From: an uncultured Oscillospiraceae bacterium
GTDB taxonomy: Bacteria > Bacillota > Clostridia > Oscillospirales > Ruminococcaceae
Direction: 5' to 3'
Length of the DNA stretch: 64,000 nt
Assembly (NCBI GenBank): GCA_934446455.1
Contig: CAKSEE010000001.1
Location: 102,606-166,605 of the forward strand
The translations under genes were made by a program, and so were the position numbers. Below are positions 17,950 to 25,882 of this stretch, piece after piece. The notes under the pieces are model-generated. The model had not been told where the DNA came from and ran no database searches. It saw only the letters and a program-made list of their open reading frames with translations. Each line of letters starts with the position of its first letter. Within the stretch, counting starts at the first letter, position 1.

Positions 17950-18678
17950 ATGAAAAACAACAGGTCGAAAAAGGGTGCGGGCAGCCCCAGGGCGCTCGTT
18001 ATCGCTTCGGTAATCGGCGCGGCGGCAATAGGCGCTGCAACTCTTGCGGCGTACAACTCCACCATGCGCCGCCTTGTGCCTACAAACACCTCGGGTACGG
18101 ATTCGGTGAACACATGGGTGTTCGACGAGAGCGACGAGCCTTCCCTGCCCACGGCAGGCGGAGAAAAAACGACTGCGGAAGGCGGCGCGCAGGAGGTCCT
18201 TGCGGAGGATACCGCAGAGGAAACCGCGCAGGAGGTAAACCGCCCCGCAGAGGCTAAGATTGGCAACATCATGCCCGTCGACGGCGAGATATCCAACCCG
18301 TACAGCAACGGTGAGCTTGTAAAGAGCGAAACGCTCGGGGTGTGGAAAACGCACGACGGCTGCGATATACTCTGCCCGCTCGGCACAGATGTAAAGTCGA
18401 TGTCACAGGGCGTTGTAACGGAAATCTCCGACGACCCGCTGTGGGGCGTATGCGTAACGGTAGAGCAGAACAACGGGCTTTGGGTGCAGTATTGCGGGCT
18501 TGCCAAGGAGCTTATGGTAAAGGCGGGGCAGGAGCTTAAGCAGGGCGAGATAATTGGCAAGACGGGCGATACCTGCCAGGTTGAGATAGTTCAGCAGCCG
18601 CACCTGCACCTCGGCGTAAAGCAGGGCGGCCGGTGGGTGGACCCCATGCTGATGATCGAGGACGGAGAGCAGGGCTGA
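17950..18678 (+). CDS. SpoIIQ-like membrane protein with LytM/M23 domain
   Basis: 242 residues: short basic N-terminus, one membrane anchor (ALVIASVIGAAAIGAATLAAY, ~14-34; shown as the Ala/Ile-rich run), an acidic linker, then an M23 domain (~125-235). Metal-ligand motifs are present: HDGCD and HLH. The family's further histidine, normally in a YxHL strand, is replaced (YCGLA). In clostridia, SpoIIQ spans the forespore membrane and supports engulfment. The linkage to sporulation is inference from architecture and the clostridial setting. AAAGGA lies 9 nt before the ATG at 17950; an ATG at 17944 is too close. Confidence 0.75.
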   Translation: MKNNRSKKGAGSPRALVIASVIGAAAIGAATLAAYNSTMRRLVPTNTSGTDSVNTWVFDESDEPSLPTAGGEKTTAEGGAQEVLAEDTAEETAQEVNRPAEAKIGNIMPVDGEISNPYSNGELVKSETLGVWKTHDGCDILCPLGTDVKSMSQGVVTEISDDPLWGVCVTVEQNNGLWVQYCGLAKELMVKAGQELKQGEIIGKTGDTCQVEIVQQPHLHLGVKQGGRWVDPMLMIEDGEQG

Positions 18679-18713
18679 TAAAAACGTCGAAAAACCCGGA
18701 CTATCCTTATAAC

Positions 18714-18747
18714 AAGCGGGGCGCTGTGAGATTACAGCGCCCCGCTT
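18714..18747. terminator. Bidirectional terminator between LytM gene and proC
   Basis: A perfect 14-bp stem (AAGCGGGGCGCTGT / ACAGCGCCCCGCTT, loop GAGATT) between two convergent genes, with modest T-rich flanks on both sides. Confidence 0.8.
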
Positions 18748-18764
18748 GTTTATAGGAAAACAAA

Positions 18765-19562
18765 TTACTTTTGTCCGAGTTCATATGCACGCTTTGTGCA
18801 GGCCTCGCACGCGTCGTCTACGACTTCTGTGAGCCTGCCCGCGTACAGCCTGTCAAGTCCCGCAAGCGTTGTGCCGCCCGGCGAGGACACCTGCTTTATA
18901 AGCTCGTCAACGCTCATGCCGCTGTCGGTGAGCATTCTCGCAGAGCCGTTGAGCGTCTGCGCAAAGAGCCTGAGCGCCGCGTCCCTGTCAATGCCGACCT
19001 TGCCCGCGTAGTCCACGAATCCCTTTGCGAAAAGGTAGATAAACGCAGGAGAAGAGCCGTTTATCGCAATGACCTCCTTCATCTTGTCGGAGGGTATTTC
19101 CTCGGTTATGCCGCAAGAGCCGATAACCTTGCGCGCAAACGCGAATTCCGCGTCGCTCACGCCCTCGCCGCGGCTCATTGCGGAAGCGCCCGCGCCAAGC
19201 ATCATCGGGGTGTTTGGCATAACAAGCACTACCTTTGCCTGCTGCGTTGTGCGTTCCTTTATATACTCCGCGGAAATGCCCGCGCAGATGGATATTATGA
19301 CCGTTCCCTCGCGCAGCGCGGGCTTTACCTCTGCAAGAACGCCGTCAAGCTGCTGCGGCTTTACCGCAAGCAGGAGATAGTCGCACTTTTCAACAAGCTC
19401 CCTTATGCTGTCCGCAGCGGTTGCGCCGAACTCCGTGAGCCCTGCGAGCTTCGCGGGGTCTGCGTCATACGCGAAAACCGCGGTGTTGCCGAGCTTTCCG
19501 TTAGCGCCCTTTATTATGGCGCAGCCCATGTTGCCAACGCCTATGAATCCAAGCTTAGTCAT
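18765..19562 (-). CDS. proC: Pyrroline-5-carboxylate reductase
   Basis: 265 residues. Last step of proline synthesis, NAD(P)H-dependent. N-terminal Rossmann motif GVGNMG, then LLAVKPQQ, MPNTPMMLGAGASAM, and the C-terminal signature QVSSPGGTTLAGLDRLYAG. GAAAGG lies 9 nt before the ATG. The start lies inside the last codons of folT (8-bp overlap), so the two are co-translated although functionally unrelated. Confidence 0.96.
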   Translation of the reverse strand: MTKLGFIGVGNMGCAIIKGANGKLGNTAVFAYDADPAKLAGLTEFGATAADSIRELVEKCDYLLLAVKPQQLDGVLAEVKPALREGTVIISICAGISAEYIKERTTQQAKVVLVMPNTPMMLGAGASAMSRGEGVSDAEFAFARKVIGSCGITEEIPSDKMKEVIAINGSSPAFIYLFAKGFVDYAGKVGIDRDAALRLFAQTLNGSARMLTDSGMSVDELIKQVSSPGGTTLAGLDRLYAGRLTEVVDDACEACTKRAYELGQK

Positions 19563-20157
19563 GTATCTCAGCCTTTCTGCTGCCCGCCCTGCGTATTCTG
19601 CGGTCGTAAAGCTGCTTTACGGGCAGCAGCACCGCCATCATCATGTAGGAGCCGAGGCAGAACGTAATGATATTTGTTGCAATCCTTGCGTAAATCAGCG
19701 CGCCGAGGCTTTCGCCCGTAATGAACCCGAAGCTGTAAAGCGCCATGGTGTTGAGCGTGAGGTTACATATCGCGCATACCGCAAAGCGCGCCGCCACAAT
19801 GCGGATAACGGTCTTTACGGTCTTTTCGCCGCTTACGTTGTACAGCACCATGCCGTAAATAAGCCCCTCAAGCCCTGTGATAAGCACAAGCCACGGGATA
19901 AACGCGCCGATGGGGTTCACAAGGTAGCCGATTATGTCTGTCAGCAGCCCCGCGAAGAAGCCCGCAACGGGTCCGAAAAGAATGCCTATCATCGACAGCG
20001 GCAGGAACGTGAAGTTGATTTTTATAGCGTCCCCTATGCGTATCGACCCGAAGCCGTCAAGCACTACCGCCGCCGCAAGCAGCATTCCTATGGTTACTAT
20101 GCACTTTATGCTTTTAAGCTCACGCGCACTGTTCTTGAAGTTAAGAAAAAAAGCCAT
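19555..20157 (-). CDS. folT: Folate ECF transporter S component
   Basis: 200 residues, about six membrane helices. S component of an energy-coupling factor transporter, binding folate outside the cell. It matches the FolT group: KINFTFLPLSMIGILFGPVAGFFAGLLTD (core of the fold; quoted as its first and second halves KINFTFLPLSMIGILFG and VAGFFAGLLTD), and GYLVNPIGAF. The assignment is strengthened by a THF riboswitch directly upstream. GGAGG lies ~8 nt before the ATG at 20157. The energising EcfAA'T module is not in the window. Confidence 0.9.
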   Translation of the reverse strand: MAFFLNFKNSARELKSIKCIVTIGMLLAAAVVLDGFGSIRIGDAIKINFTFLPLSMIGILFGPVAGFFAGLLTDIIGYLVNPIGAFIPWLVLITGLEGLIYGMVLYNVSGEKTVKTVIRIVAARFAVCAICNLTLNTMALYSFGFITGESLGALIYARIATNIITFCLGSYMMMAVLLPVKQLYDRRIRRAGSRKAEIHD

Positions 20158-20227
20158 AACTTTATCCTCCGTAACTTCGCTATATACAAACAGAATACAA
20201 GTCAATGGCTCGATTATTCAATTAGTG

Positions 20228-20326
20228 TACAGCGAGATGCGAGAACCGCACCGCGAGCGCTGCTCTTCGTCCTGACGGCAACTCTCCGTCCCTCAGGCAC
20301 TTAACGCGCGGTTCTCTACTCTGTCG
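20228..20326 (-). ncRNA. THF (tetrahydrofolate) riboswitch
   Basis: On the minus strand, 70 nt before folT, the conserved aptamer elements occur in order: AGAGTAGA (20322-20315), CGCGTTAAGTG (20308-20298), a stem closing GGGACGG, then GGACGAAGAGC and GCGGTGCGGTTCTCGCA, with ends ACAGAG and CTCGCTGT able to form P1. These match the known THF class that controls folT in Firmicutes. No intrinsic terminator lies between it and folT, so control is probably at translation. Confidence 0.9.
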
Positions 20327-20387
20327 CCCCGTATCGGGGTGATTTTCTCATTCTGCCGAAAAGCTGTTCAATCGGCAGGGAATCTTA

Positions 20388-21350
20388 TCAGAAGCTGATG
20401 TCGTTAGCGATCCGGTAACGGCGCATATCGAACGGCTTCTTCATTGCAAGAGCCTCCTGAATATCAACGTCGTATACCTTGCCGTCCTTAAGGCCGACAA
20501 CGCGGTTGCCTATGCCCTTTTCGAGAAGCTCTACCGCATAGTAGCCCATTTCGCTTGCCATGACTCTGTCGCGTACCGTGGGGCTGCCGCCGCGCTGAAC
20601 GTGACCGAGGATAGTAGCCCTGGACTCGATGCCCGTTTCCTCCTGAATGCGCTTTGCAAGCTCCTCAGTGCCGCCTACGCCCTCTGCGACAACGATGATG
20701 AACTGCTCCTTGCCGCGCTCTCTGCCCGCCTTTATCTTTGCGGTGATGTCGTTGAAATCGTACTTTACCTCGGGTACGAGTATAGCCGTAGCGCCGCACG
20801 CAATGCCCGTGTTGAGCGCGATGTGACCTGCGCCTCTGCCCATAACCTCAACGACCGCGCAGCGCTCGTGGGAATGAGAGGTGTCGCGCAGCTTGTCAAC
20901 AAGCTCCATAACGGTGTTCATAGCCGTGTCGTAGCCTATGGTGTATTCCGAACACTGGATATCGTTGTCGATAGTGCCGGGAAGTCCTACGCAGGGAACG
21001 CCCGCTTTGGAAAGGTCCGCAGCGCCTCTGAAGGAGCCGTCGCCGCCGATAACGACGATGCCAGCCATGTTATGCTCGTCGCATACCGCCTTTGCCTTGA
21101 GGACGTACTCCCACTCCTTGAACTCCTTGCAGCGTGCGGTGAATATCTCGGTGCCGCCGCGCTGAATGATGTCGGATACGTCGCCCGCCTTAAGCTCGAT
21201 CATATCGTTGTGAAGAAGCCCGTTGTAGCCGCGGCGGATACCGATAACCCTGAAGCCCTTCTTGATAGCAGCGCGCGTTACCGCACGGACTGCCGCGTTC
21301 ATGCCGGGAGCGTCGCCGCCGCTTGTAAGGACACCTATCGTTTTCTGCAT
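20388..21350 (-). CDS. pfkA: ATP-dependent 6-phosphofructokinase
   Basis: 320 residues, standard PfkA. Commits fructose-6-phosphate to glycolysis. Motifs: LTSGGDAPGMNAAVR, IGGDGSFRGA, GLPGTIDNDIQ, catalytic TIGYDTAMN, MGRGAGHIA, and LGHVQRGGSPT. Gly rather than Asp at position ~104 (GGDGS) marks an ATP-using enzyme. GGAGAG lies 7 nt before the ATG at 21350; the upstream in-frame start at 21365 overlaps this site. Regulation may be from the promoter at 21440-21469. Confidence 0.97.
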   Translation of the reverse strand: MQKTIGVLTSGGDAPGMNAAVRAVTRAAIKKGFRVIGIRRGYNGLLHNDMIELKAGDVSDIIQRGGTEIFTARCKEFKEWEYVLKAKAVCDEHNMAGIVVIGGDGSFRGAADLSKAGVPCVGLPGTIDNDIQCSEYTIGYDTAMNTVMELVDKLRDTSHSHERCAVVEVMGRGAGHIALNTGIACGATAILVPEVKYDFNDITAKIKAGRERGKEQFIIVVAEGVGGTEELAKRIQEETGIESRATILGHVQRGGSPTVRDRVMASEMGYYAVELLEKGIGNRVVGLKDGKVYDVDIQEALAMKKPFDMRRYRIANDISF

Positions 21351-21439
21351 AGTGATTCTCTCCATTTCTTAAAAGGCTCTGAGCCTTTTTTGTATATGTG
21401 ACACACAGAGTATATACTCTGCGGCGCTATTCATCATAT

Positions 21440-21469
21440 ATTCTACTACAAAAGCCCTCGACTAGTCAA
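21440..21469 (-). promoter_or_regulatory. pfkA promoter embedded in a hairpin
   Basis: On the minus strand TTGACT (21469-21464), 18-bp spacer, TAGAAT (21445-21440), ~85 nt before pfkA. The -35 sits in the loop/arm of the hairpin at 21451-21479. Confidence 0.6.
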
Positions 21470-21479
21470 GGGCTTTTTT
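21451..21479. terminator. Hairpin between dnaE and pfkA
   Basis: AAAGCCCT and AGGGCTTT arms flank CGACTAGTCA; T-runs follow on both strands (TTTTTT on plus, TTTTGT on minus). On the minus strand it could end dnaE transcription just before the pfkA promoter takes over. Confidence 0.6.
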
Positions 21480-21521
21480 CAAATTAGCTAAATAACGCAA
21501 CGCGAATCGGGCTTTTTTAAC

Positions 21522-21564
21522 AAAAAGCGCTCAGTTTTTCTGTCGTTATTGTGCAAAAAGCGCT
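21522..21564 (-). terminator. Possible dnaE terminator
   Basis: Immediately after the dnaE stop, AGCGCTTTTT pairs with AAAAA-ctg-AGCGCT, an imperfect stem with a bulge, followed by TTTTTGTTAAAAAA on the minus strand. Confidence 0.5.
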
Positions 21565-24500
21565 TCAGCCGTCCGTGTTTCGTTTTTTTTCGCCGAAAGC
21601 CGCGCCCTGCCTTACCGCAACGCCGCCGCTGCCCACAAGGCGCTCGAGCCTGTCTGTAAGCTCCCTGCATATGCGCACGCCGTTAATGCCGCCAAGCCGC
21701 TTTACAGCGCGCGTATCCGCATAGCAAAGCCGTGCGGGGGAAATCCCCCTGTAGGCGCTCAGCAGCTCGCCGACGGCGTTTATAAGCGCGGCGTCATGGC
21801 TTTGCACCTTAACGTAAAGCGTGCTTACGCCGTGCTGCGGCAGCGTCTGCGCCTTTGCCGCGCCCTCGCACACAAGGCTCGTTCTTCCGCCTTTTTTCGA
21901 CAGGCGCGCCCGCAGCGAGTACACCTCGCCCTCCGCAAGTCTGCCCGTGCGCGCGTACGCGTCGGGGAACAGCACAAGCTCAGTTGTGCCCGTGCCGTCC
22001 TCGGCCTGCGCGAACGCCATAAGCGCCCCGCTTTTAGCCGTGTGCAGCCTGAACCCCGTAACAAGCGCCATAAGCGAAAACACGCGCCCCTCGGGCTGCG
22101 CCGCAGCGTCGCTTACAAACACGCAGTCCGCGTCCGCGCGGTCAAGGTACTGCGCGCTCGGGTGTCCCGAAAGGTAAAAGCCCACCGCGGCGCGCTCAAG
22201 CCCCAGAAGGTACGCTGCGGGGCGTTCCTGCGCGGGCGGGAACGCAAAGCCGCTCTCCTCCTCGCCGAACAGGTCGAGCTGCCCGCTCTCCTCTCTCGCG
22301 CGCTTTCTGCGGGCGTAGTCCAGCAGCGCCCCCGCAGCGGCGAGCTGCGCGCTCCTGCTGCGCGCAAAACCGCTAAGCGCTCCTGAGCCTATAAGCGTTT
22401 CAAGCGTTTTCACCGTAAGCGAAAGTCCCGCCGTTCTCACGCAGAAGTCCTCCTCGCTGAGGTACGCACCGTGCGCCTGCCTTTCATCGACAATGCCCTG
22501 CGCGCAGGCTCTGCCAAGGTTCTTCAGCCCGCACAGCCCGAAGCGTATCGCGCCGTTTTCGGGGGCGAAGTCAACAAGGCTTTTGTTTATGTCGGGCGGC
22601 AGCAGCTTAACGCCGTTTTCCGCAAGATCCGCGGCGTATTCCGCAACCTTTTCCGTCCAGTCCGACACGCTCGACATAAGCACCGACATATACTCCGCGT
22701 AGTAATACCTGCGCAGATACGCCGTTCTGTAGGCAAGCACGGCGTACGCCGCCGCGTGCGACTTATTGAACGCGTAGGAAGCGAACTGCGACATCTCGTC
22801 GAATATCCTCTGCGCGGTCTGCTCGTCAACGCCGTTTGCAAGCGCGCCGCAGTTCTCCTCCGTGCCGTAGATGAACGCGCTGCGCTCGTGTTCCATAAGC
22901 TCGTGCTTTTTCTTTGCCATTGCGCGGCGCACAAGGTCCGCCCTGCCAAGGGAATAGCCCGCGACCGTGCGGCATATCTGCATTACCTGCTCCTGATAGA
23001 CTATGCAGCCGTAGGTAACGCTAAGAATGTCCTTCAGCAGCGGGTGCAGGTAGGTTATCTCCCCGGGCTTTTTGTGGCGGTTTGCAATATACGTCGGGAT
23101 AGACGCCATAGGTCCGGGGCGGTATAGCGCGAGCGCCGCCGTCAAATCCTCCACCGAGACGGGGGAGAGCTGCGCCAGCACCGCGGTCATGCCCGCGCTT
23201 TCAAACTGAAATACGCCCTGCGTGCCGCCGTTTGAGAGCATTCTGTACACCTCGGGGTCGGCGTCGTCCGCGCTGTTTATGTCGAACTCGGGGCAAGAGC
23301 GCTTTATAAGGTCGCAGGTCTTTTTTATCACGGTGAGGTTTCTGAGCCCCAGAAAGTCCATTTTAAGCAGCCCGAGCTTTTCAAGCACGCCCATTGTGTA
23401 CTGCGTGAGGGTATCCTCGCCCTCGTGCTGCACGGGGACGTAGCTTGTTACGGGGTCGCGCGTTATCACAACGCCCGCCGCGTGTACGGTGTTGTGGCGC
23501 GGCATACCCTCTATTTCAAGCGCGGTGCGCACGAGCGCCGCAGCCTCGGGGTCGCGCCCGCACAGCTCCTTAAGCTCGCCGCGCCCGGCTTCTTCCGCAA
23601 GAGTCGCGCCGTATGCCGCGACAAGCTTTACCGCAGCGTCCGCAGAGGACTGCCGCACGCCCATTACCCTTGCCGCGTCGCGCAGCGCCCCGCGCGCCTT
23701 AAGCGTATCAAAGGCGATTATCTGCGCCACATGCTCCGCGCCGTAGCGCCGCTTTACATACTCTATCACCTCGCCGCGGCGCTCGTTGCAGAAGTCTATG
23801 TCGAAATCGGGCATGGAAACGCGCTCGGGGTTCAGAAAGCGCTCGAAAATAAGCCCGAAGCGCAGCGGGTCTATGTCGGTGATACCCATGCAGTAGGCGC
23901 AAAGGCTGCCCGCGCCGCTGCCCCTGCCGGGTCCAACGGGGATATCGTTCTTGCGCGCAAAGCGGATAAAGTCCCACACGATAAGGAAGTAGTCCGTAAA
24001 GCCCATGCTCTTTATAACGCCAAGCTCATAGGAAAGGCGCTCGCTTACCTGTGCGGACGGCTCGCCGTAGCGCTTTTTTGCGCCGCTGCGGCACAGCCGT
24101 TCGAGATACTGCGCGTTATCCTCAACGCCCTGCGCGCGAAAAAGCGGCAGCTTTGTCTTCCCGAACTCAAATCTGACGCTGCACCGCTCGGCGATATGCG
24201 CGGCGGCGGCTAACTCCTCGGGCGTGAAAAGGCGCAGCATTTCCTCCTCGCTCTTAAGATACAGCTCGTCCGCGGGGATATTGTCGGGGTCGGGGTCGGA
24301 GAGCCTGCGCCCGCTGCCTATGCAGCTCAGCACCCTGAAAGTGCTGCTGTCCTCGCGCGTTACGCAGCGCACGTCGTTTGTCGGGCAGAGCCTTACCCCC
24401 GTAAGCGCGGAAAGCGCCCTTAGCCCTTTGCATATGAGCGCGCTCTCGTCGTCGCGGGCGTTTACCGCTTCAAGGTAAAAGCGCCCCTCAAATATGCGGG

Positions 24501-24972
24501 ACATTCGAACGGTATACTCGCGCGCGGCTTCCATTTCGCCCCTCAGCACAAGCTGCGCCGCCTCGCCCGCGCGCCCGCCCGAAAGCGCGACAAGCCCCGC
24601 GCTGCGCCGCTCGAGAAGCGCCATGCCGCAGCGCGGCGCGCCCATCACCGCATAGCGCGAAGCCTCGGATACAAGCACGCACAGGTTACGGTAGCCCTCG
24701 TCGTTTTCGCAAAGCAGCGTAAGCGGATAGGCGGCGCTGCGGCTGTCGGGAACGGCGCTTTCGGTTACAGGCAGCTCGCAGCCGATTATGGGCTTTATGC
24801 CCGCAGCCTCGCACGCCACGGCGAACTCGACCGCGCCGTAAAGCACGCCCGTATCCGTTACGGCAAGGGCGGTCTGCCCGAGCGCCTTTGCGCGCTCTAT
24901 AAGCCGCGGTATCCTGCACGCGCTTTGCAGCAGGCTGTATTCCGTGTGAACGTGCAGATGAACGAACGGCAT
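21565..24972 (-). CDS. dnaE: DNA polymerase III subunit alpha (DnaE)
   Basis: 1135 residues, DnaE1-type size. Replicative polymerase catalytic subunit. N-terminal PHP domain (HLHVHTEYSLL, ~4-200), polymerase palm with GPGRGSGAGS and the metal-binding aspartates of MPDFDIDFCNERRGEV (~390-400), beta-clamp/HhH regions (YAFNKSHAAAYA), and a C-terminal OB fold (FSLMALVTGFRLHTAKSG). AGGGGG lies 7 nt before the ATG at 24972, and the conserved MPFVHLHVHTEY start supports it. Only 30 nt separate it from the rpmF terminator, so it may depend on read-through. Confidence 0.96.
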   Translation of the reverse strand: MPFVHLHVHTEYSLLQSACRIPRLIERAKALGQTALAVTDTGVLYGAVEFAVACEAAGIKPIIGCELPVTESAVPDSRSAAYPLTLLCENDEGYRNLCVLVSEASRYAVMGAPRCGMALLERRSAGLVALSGGRAGEAAQLVLRGEMEAAREYTVRMSRIFEGRFYLEAVNARDDESALICKGLRALSALTGVRLCPTNDVRCVTREDSSTFRVLSCIGSGRRLSDPDPDNIPADELYLKSEEEMLRLFTPEELAAAAHIAERCSVRFEFGKTKLPLFRAQGVEDNAQYLERLCRSGAKKRYGEPSAQVSERLSYELGVIKSMGFTDYFLIVWDFIRFARKNDIPVGPGRGSGAGSLCAYCMGITDIDPLRFGLIFERFLNPERVSMPDFDIDFCNERRGEVIEYVKRRYGAEHVAQIIAFDTLKARGALRDAARVMGVRQSSADAAVKLVAAYGATLAEEAGRGELKELCGRDPEAAALVRTALEIEGMPRHNTVHAAGVVITRDPVTSYVPVQHEGEDTLTQYTMGVLEKLGLLKMDFLGLRNLTVIKKTCDLIKRSCPEFDINSADDADPEVYRMLSNGGTQGVFQFESAGMTAVLAQLSPVSVEDLTAALALYRPGPMASIPTYIANRHKKPGEITYLHPLLKDILSVTYGCIVYQEQVMQICRTVAGYSLGRADLVRRAMAKKKHELMEHERSAFIYGTEENCGALANGVDEQTAQRIFDEMSQFASYAFNKSHAAAYAVLAYRTAYLRRYYYAEYMSVLMSSVSDWTEKVAEYAADLAENGVKLLPPDINKSLVDFAPENGAIRFGLCGLKNLGRACAQGIVDERQAHGAYLSEEDFCVRTAGLSLTVKTLETLIGSGALSGFARSRSAQLAAAGALLDYARRKRAREESGQLDLFGEEESGFAFPPAQERPAAYLLGLERAAVGFYLSGHPSAQYLDRADADCVFVSDAAAQPEGRVFSLMALVTGFRLHTAKSGALMAFAQAEDGTGTTELVLFPDAYARTGRLAEGEVYSLRARLSKKGGRTSLVCEGAAKAQTLPQHGVSTLYVKVQSHDAALINAVGELLSAYRGISPARLCYADTRAVKRLGGINGVRICRELTDRLERLVGSGGVAVRQGAAFGEKKRNTDG

Positions 24973-25001
24973 ACCACCGCCCCCTTTCGGATAAAACGTA
25001 T

Positions 25002-25033
25002 AAAAAAACAGGCTCAGCATATAGCCGAGCCTG
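25002..25033 (-). terminator. rpmF terminator
   Basis: On the minus strand CAGGCTC, an 11-nt loop and GAGCCTG, followed by TTTTTTT: a textbook intrinsic terminator 43 nt after rpmF and directly before dnaE. Confidence 0.88.
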
Positions 25034-25075
25034 TCCCTCGTAAACCTTACGTTTAGTCAATACACGAAAAGTGCA

Positions 25076-25258
25076 TTACGCCTCCTTGGCGATAACGACC
25101 TTATCATTGTAATAACCGCAATTTCCGCAAACTCTGTGAGGAAGCTTGAGCTCACCGCACTGCTTGCAGCGTGAGAAAACAGGTGCAGATAACTTCCATA
25201 CCTGTGAACGTCTTTTGTCACGTCTTGCGCGAGATACCTTTCTCTTCGGAACTGCCAT
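25076..25258 (-). CDS. rpmF: 50S ribosomal protein L32
   Basis: 60 residues, complete. N-terminal MAVPKRKVSRARRDKRRS and a zinc ribbon of the Cys4 type (CKQC ... CGNC). The zinc-binding form implies that a Cys-less paralogue, if any, is elsewhere. AAGGGGGG lies 7 nt before the ATG. It has its own strong promoter, a hairpin leader and its own terminator. Confidence 0.97.
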   Translation of the reverse strand: MAVPKRKVSRARRDKRRSQVWKLSAPVFSRCKQCGELKLPHRVCGNCGYYNDKVVIAKEA

Positions 25259-25299
25259 TATTGCACCCCCCTTATTAGTGAACGTATAATACTTTTGTA

Positions 25300-25320
25300 A
25301 GAAAGCGCGAACCGCTTTCT
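25300..25320 (-). promoter_or_regulatory. Hairpin in the rpmF leader
   Basis: AGAAAGCG-gttcg-CGCTTTCT, a perfect 8-bp stem between the rpmF promoter and its start codon. No T-run follows. It could be an mRNA stabiliser or control element; it is not long enough to assign to a known leader class. Confidence 0.45.
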
Positions 25321-25338
25321 TTTATAGGCACGTTTAGT

Positions 25339-25367
25339 ATTATAGCACACCAAAAGAGTTTTGTCAA
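25339..25367 (-). promoter_or_regulatory. rpmF promoter
   Basis: On the minus strand TTGACA (25367-25362), 17-bp spacer, TATAAT (25344-25339): a full consensus SigA promoter. Confidence 0.9.
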
Positions 25368-25381
25368 GGGTTTTCCGAAAA

Positions 25382-25786
25382 TTAAACGATAAAGTTTTTG
25401 ATATTGTCGGAAAGTTCGGAATTATCAGCGGAAATCGTGCAGGTAATTGTGGTATCTGCCGAAATCTTTGCAAGCTTCTCGAACATTTCGCCGACCTTTA
25501 CGTAGTCCCTGCCCGTGATTTTGAGGGTAGCGTCAACGAAGATGTCGGTGCAGTCGTGGTCAGAAGAGAGGATACCTGCGATGAAGCCATAGAACGCGTC
25601 AACGCCCTCAATTGCGTAGTCCTCGATGTTAATCAGGCGCACCTTGTGGGTGATGTCGGTGTTGAGCGCAGAGCCCTTCTGAATCGCAACAACGTTGCCC
25701 TTGGACTGCTTTTCTGCCTCGTGGATAGCGTCGATGAGAATCTTGGTCTTGCCTGAGCCTCTTTTTCCTGTGATGAGCTTAATCAT
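25382..25786 (-). CDS. Small P-loop nucleotide-binding protein
   Basis: 134 residues, soluble. Begins with MIKLITGKRGSGKTKILID, a Walker A motif; a Walker B-like strand (DIFVDATLKI) is near residue 85. This short clostridial family is sometimes annotated as PilT-like, but no hexameric secretion ATPase features are visible, so I leave the function open. GGAGG lies 8 nt before the ATG at 25786. It is between pgi (upstream, same strand) and rpmF. Confidence 0.75.
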   Translation of the reverse strand: MIKLITGKRGSGKTKILIDAIHEAEKQSKGNVVAIQKGSALNTDITHKVRLINIEDYAIEGVDAFYGFIAGILSSDHDCTDIFVDATLKITGRDYVKVGEMFEKLAKISADTTITCTISADNSELSDNIKNFIV

Positions 25787-25882
25787 GATATTTTCCTCCG
25801 TTTGTATGCTTTCCTGCATGGAACGGACTCCGTGCAGATGTAAGCCTGTGATGTATAGTAAAGCCCTGCGGCTTTGGGTGCG

